From Verrucomicrobiota bacterium (GTDB taxonomy: Bacteria; Verrucomicrobiota; Kiritimatiellia; JAAZAB01), in the NCBI GenBank assembly GCA_018896395.1, contig JAHIMN010000031.1:1-8088 (forward strand): a DNA stretch of 8,088 nucleotides, read 5' to 3'. This document shows, piece by piece, positions 6,119 to 8,088 of this stretch. The notes beneath the pieces are model-generated. The model searched no databases and was not told where the DNA came from. It was given only the letters and a program-made list of their open reading frames with translations. The position numbers and the translations under genes were made by a program. The stretch's first letter is position 1. Every line of letters begins with the position of its first letter.

Positions 6119-6152
6119 CCCTCCGGAGCGCCCTGGCGCAGGAGGGTCCGTC
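6119..6152 (+). repeat. 34-nt hairpin element, copy 2
   Basis: This is the second copy of the element at 792-825, differing at 2 of 34 positions. Here it lies just downstream of hypF and next to heptamer array C. An upstream inverted pair, cccgcc (6083-6088) and ggcggg (6106-6111), may belong to a longer version of the element. Confidence 0.8.
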
Positions 6153-6158
6153 GTCAGA

Positions 6159-6200
6159 CATTCGACGTTCGGCGTTGGATGTTGGGCGTTCGACGTTTGC
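6159..6200 (+). repeat. Heptamer array C, six units, just after hypF
   Basis: Six 7-base units begin cattcga and end cgtttgc. The array aligns with array D (7901-7942) without gaps at 36 of 42 positions, with identical first, third and last units and the same orientation. It starts 10 bases downstream of the hypF stop codon. Confidence 0.9.
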
Positions 6201-6209
6201 TTCGTTCCC

Positions 6210-8088
6210 TCAGCCTCTGACGTCCGTCCTCGCCAGCGCCACCGCTGCCTGGCCAAGGGCAATCCCGCCGTCGTTGGGCGGCACAAGGTGATGACTATAA
6301 ACCTGGAACCCGTGCCGGCGCAAACCATTTGTGGTAAGCGCCAGCAACAGGTCATTTTGGAACACGCCGCCGGATAGCGCCACCCGCTCCAGCCGGGATG
6401 CCGGCTCCAGCCGCTCGCGGTCCCGGATCCGGATACACATCTCGCCAACCGCTTCCGCTATCGTTTGGTGGAACCCGCCCGCGATGTGGCCGCGATCCAC
6501 GTTTGCGCGCCGGTCGGCGACAATCGCCCGGATGGCCGCGCCAAACGAAAGCTGGAAGCCGCCGGTCTGAATTTCGATCGCATAGGGATAGGGCAGGACG
6601 CCATCCGGCCGGGCCAGGGTTTGCAGGCGAATGGCCGCCTGGGCCTCGTAGGTGATAGCCTCGCCCAACCCGAGCAGCGCGGCCACGGCATCGAACAAGC
6701 GCCCCGCGCTGGAGGTCCAGGGCGCATTCACACCCTGCGCGATCATGCCGGCCAACACCCGGCATTCGTTTTCAGCTAAACTCGGCAGTAAGGCCGGCAG
6801 ATCGCGACGGTCGCTCTCGGTCAGTTCGGCCAGACCATAACTGAGCGCCATGCGCGTGGGCTGACGAATCGCTTCCGCCCCGCCCGGCATCCGATAGGAC
6901 TTGAAATACCCAACCCTCCGGAAATCGGCCAGATCGGCCACCAGGAATTCTCCCCCCCAGATAGTGCCGTCCGGCCCGTAGCCGGTTCCATCCAGCGCCA
7001 CGCCAATGACCCGCTCCGTGAGCCCATGCTCCGCCATACAGGCGGCAATATGCGCGTGATGATGCTGGACGCCAATCCGGCGGACGCCCTCCTGGGCTAA
7101 CGCATACCGGGTTGCCAGGTAATCCGGGTGCAGATCGTGGGCCACGATTGTCGGCTTCACCTTCAACAGGGCCGAAAAGTCCTCCACGGTTTCCCGGAAA
7201 AACCGGTACGCCCGGTAATCATCCAGGTCGCCGATGTGCTGGGAAAGAAAGGCCTGCGCGCCGCGCGTCACGCACACCGTATTCTTCAGTTCCGCACCGC
7301 AAGCCAATACCGAAGGCCCCTCTAAGGGAAGACGAATCGCATCAGGCACAATTCCGCGCGAGCGCCGCAGAAACAGGCGTTGACCCGCGACGATTTTCAG
7401 CACTGAATCATCACTTCTCCGCACAATGGCGCGGTTGTGACTGAGCGCGGCATCGGCCACGCTCCCCAGAATAGCGCTCAATTCCTGTTCGTCTTTGGCG
7501 ATCGGCTCCTCCGCCAGGTTGCCGCTGGTCATGATCAGCGGGCTTGTCTCCGCCAGCAGAAGATGATGGAGGGGCGCATACGGCAGGAAGACACCCAGGT
7601 CATCCGTGTCCGGTGAGAGCAGGCGGGATAACCCATCATCGGGTTTCCGGCGCACCACGACAATTGGCGCCGCTTGCCCCGTCAGTTCCCGTTCCTCGAT
7701 GGCGCTGATCTCACAATACTGGTGGATCTGATCCAAACTGGCGAACATGACGGCCAGAGACTTGGCCGGCCGGTGCTTGCGCTCGCGCAGACGTACAATC
7801 GCCTCATCGTTCATGGCATCACAGCATAGATGATACCCCCCCACCCCCTTGACCGCGAGAATGCCCCCCGCCTTGAGCAGTCGCACCGCCTCCTGTATTG
7901 CATTCGACATTGGGCGTTGGACGTTGAGCGTTGGGCGTTTGCTTCCGCTCTCTTCTCCTCCCTCCGCCGTCTGTCGTCCGTCCTCCGTCGTCCGTCGTCC
8001 GTCGTCTGGCGTCTGGCGTCTGGCGTCTGGCTTCTGTCTTCCGCTGCCTATCAACGCAACCCGCGGACCGCACACCGCGCAGGCATTC
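6210..8088 (-). CDS. hypF: HypF, carbamoyltransferase of [NiFe] hydrogenase maturation (5' end outside the window)
   Basis: HypF uses carbamoyl phosphate and ATP to make carbamoyl-adenylate and passes the carbamoyl group to HypE. The N-terminal acylphosphatase domain and most of the zinc fingers are outside the window; the sequence enters at NACAVCGPRVAL, the end of the second finger. A 47-residue linker of heptamer-repeat origin follows, then the YrdC-like domain (AVRLLKAGGILAVKGVGGYH, RERKHRPAKSLAVMF, LGVFLPYAPLHHLLL, MTSGNLAEEPI, RRSDDSVLK). The Kae1-like domain shows HHHAHIAACMAEH, DGTGYGPDGTIWGGE, SAGRLFDAVAALLG, YEAQAAIRLQ, SGGVFQN and PNDGGIALGQA, covering the expected metal- and nucleotide-binding residues. 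The GTG at 8075 is internal, not the start. No frameshift is seen in the 626 visible codons. The stop is 10 bases from another heptamer array. Confidence 0.96.
   Translation of the reverse strand, partial: NACAVCGPRVALIGSGRQKPDARRQTPDDGRRTTEDGRQTAEGGEESGSKRPTLNVQRPMSNAIQEAVRLLKAGGILAVKGVGGYHLCCDAMNDEAIVRLRERKHRPAKSLAVMFASLDQIHQYCEISAIEERELTGQAAPIVVVRRKPDDGLSRLLSPDTDDLGVFLPYAPLHHLLLAETSPLIMTSGNLAEEPIAKDEQELSAILGSVADAALSHNRAIVRRSDDSVLKIVAGQRLFLRRSRGIVPDAIRLPLEGPSVLACGAELKNTVCVTRGAQAFLSQHIGDLDDYRAYRFFRETVEDFSALLKVKPTIVAHDLHPDYLATRYALAQEGVRRIGVQHHHAHIAACMAEHGLTERVIGVALDGTGYGPDGTIWGGEFLVADLADFRRVGYFKSYRMPGGAEAIRQPTRMALSYGLAELTESDRRDLPALLPSLAENECRVLAGMIAQGVNAPWTSSAGRLFDAVAALLGLGEAITYEAQAAIRLQTLARPDGVLPYPYAIEIQTGGFQLSFGAAIRAIVADRRANVDRGHIAGGFHQTIAEAVGEMCIRIRDRERLEPASRLERVALSGGVFQNDLLLALTTNGLRRHGFQVYSHHLVPPNDGGIALGQAAVALARTDVRG
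7901..7942 (+). repeat. Heptamer array D, six units, inside hypF
   Basis: Six 7-base units begin cattcga and end cgtttgc, as in array C. It is translated on the minus strand as part of the HypF linker (about KRPTLNVQRPMSNA), immediately before the YrdC-like domain. Confidence 0.9.
7965..8041. repeat. Heptamer array E, eleven units, inside hypF
   Basis: Eleven 7-base units run from cgccgtc to tgtcttc, with an inner run of three cgtcgtc and a run of three tggcgtc. The hypF frame reads it as a 7-residue-periodic peptide (RQTPDDG, RRTTEDG, RQTAEGG). The runs of identical units suggest recent copy-number change. Confidence 0.92.

Noticed and set aside
7901..8041. CRISPR array
   Set aside because: The units are 7 bases with no spacers between them and no cas genes are present.
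8073..8075. GTG as the start of hypF
   Set aside because: The frame continues to the window edge with NACA before CGPR, the end of the second HypF zinc finger, so this Val is internal.

Overview
The window is a gene block coded entirely on the minus strand, probably from a Gram-negative, at least partly anaerobic bacterium with a [NiFe] hydrogenase. The evidence is a set of hydrogenase maturation genes (hypF, hypC, hypD, hypE), an outer-membrane beta-barrel protein with a signal peptide and C-terminal Phe, and a rubrerythrin-like ferritin-fold protein. The hyp genes look GC-rich (38 of 60 G/C in the line starting at 2101). The noncoding sequence is dense in short-period repeats. From memory, similar strings are common in genomes of the PVC superphylum (Kiritimatiellota, Lentisphaerota, Verrucomicrobiota) and related environmental lineages, but this assignment is only an impression.

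Read in the direction of transcription (high to low coordinates): the end of the HypF zinc-finger region, its YrdC-like and Kae1-like domains (8088-6210, 5' end outside the window); a 239-base gap made mostly of repeats; hypC (5970-5746); a 98-base gap bounded by inverted 9-nt-period repeats; hypD (5646-4579); a 1.8 kb block holding a secreted HEAT-repeat protein gene (4250-3087) between two related, oppositely oriented long palindromic elements; hypE (2777-1755); an outer-membrane protein gene (1663-845); a repeat-bearing gap; and a ferritin-like gene (662-162). The last 161 bases hold only repeat remnants.

HypF makes the carbamoyl group and transfers it to the C-terminal Cys of HypE, which dehydrates it to a thiocyanate. 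HypC and HypD hold the iron on which the Fe(CN)2CO group is assembled. All four genes look intact within the window, so hydrogenase maturation is probably functional, with hypA, hypB and the hydrogenase subunits elsewhere. The outer-membrane and ferritin-like genes share the strand but have good ribosome binding sites of their own and no clear mechanistic link to HypCDEF.

The most interesting material is the repeats. Five arrays have a strict 7-nt period. Two of them lie in frame inside hypF, in the linker between the zinc-finger and YrdC domains, where they code for a 7-residue-periodic peptide. Other repeats have 9- and 10-nt periods, and a 34-nt hairpin element occurs twice. The palindromic elements around the HEAT-repeat gene suggest that this gene was inserted into an ancestral hypD-hypE pair.
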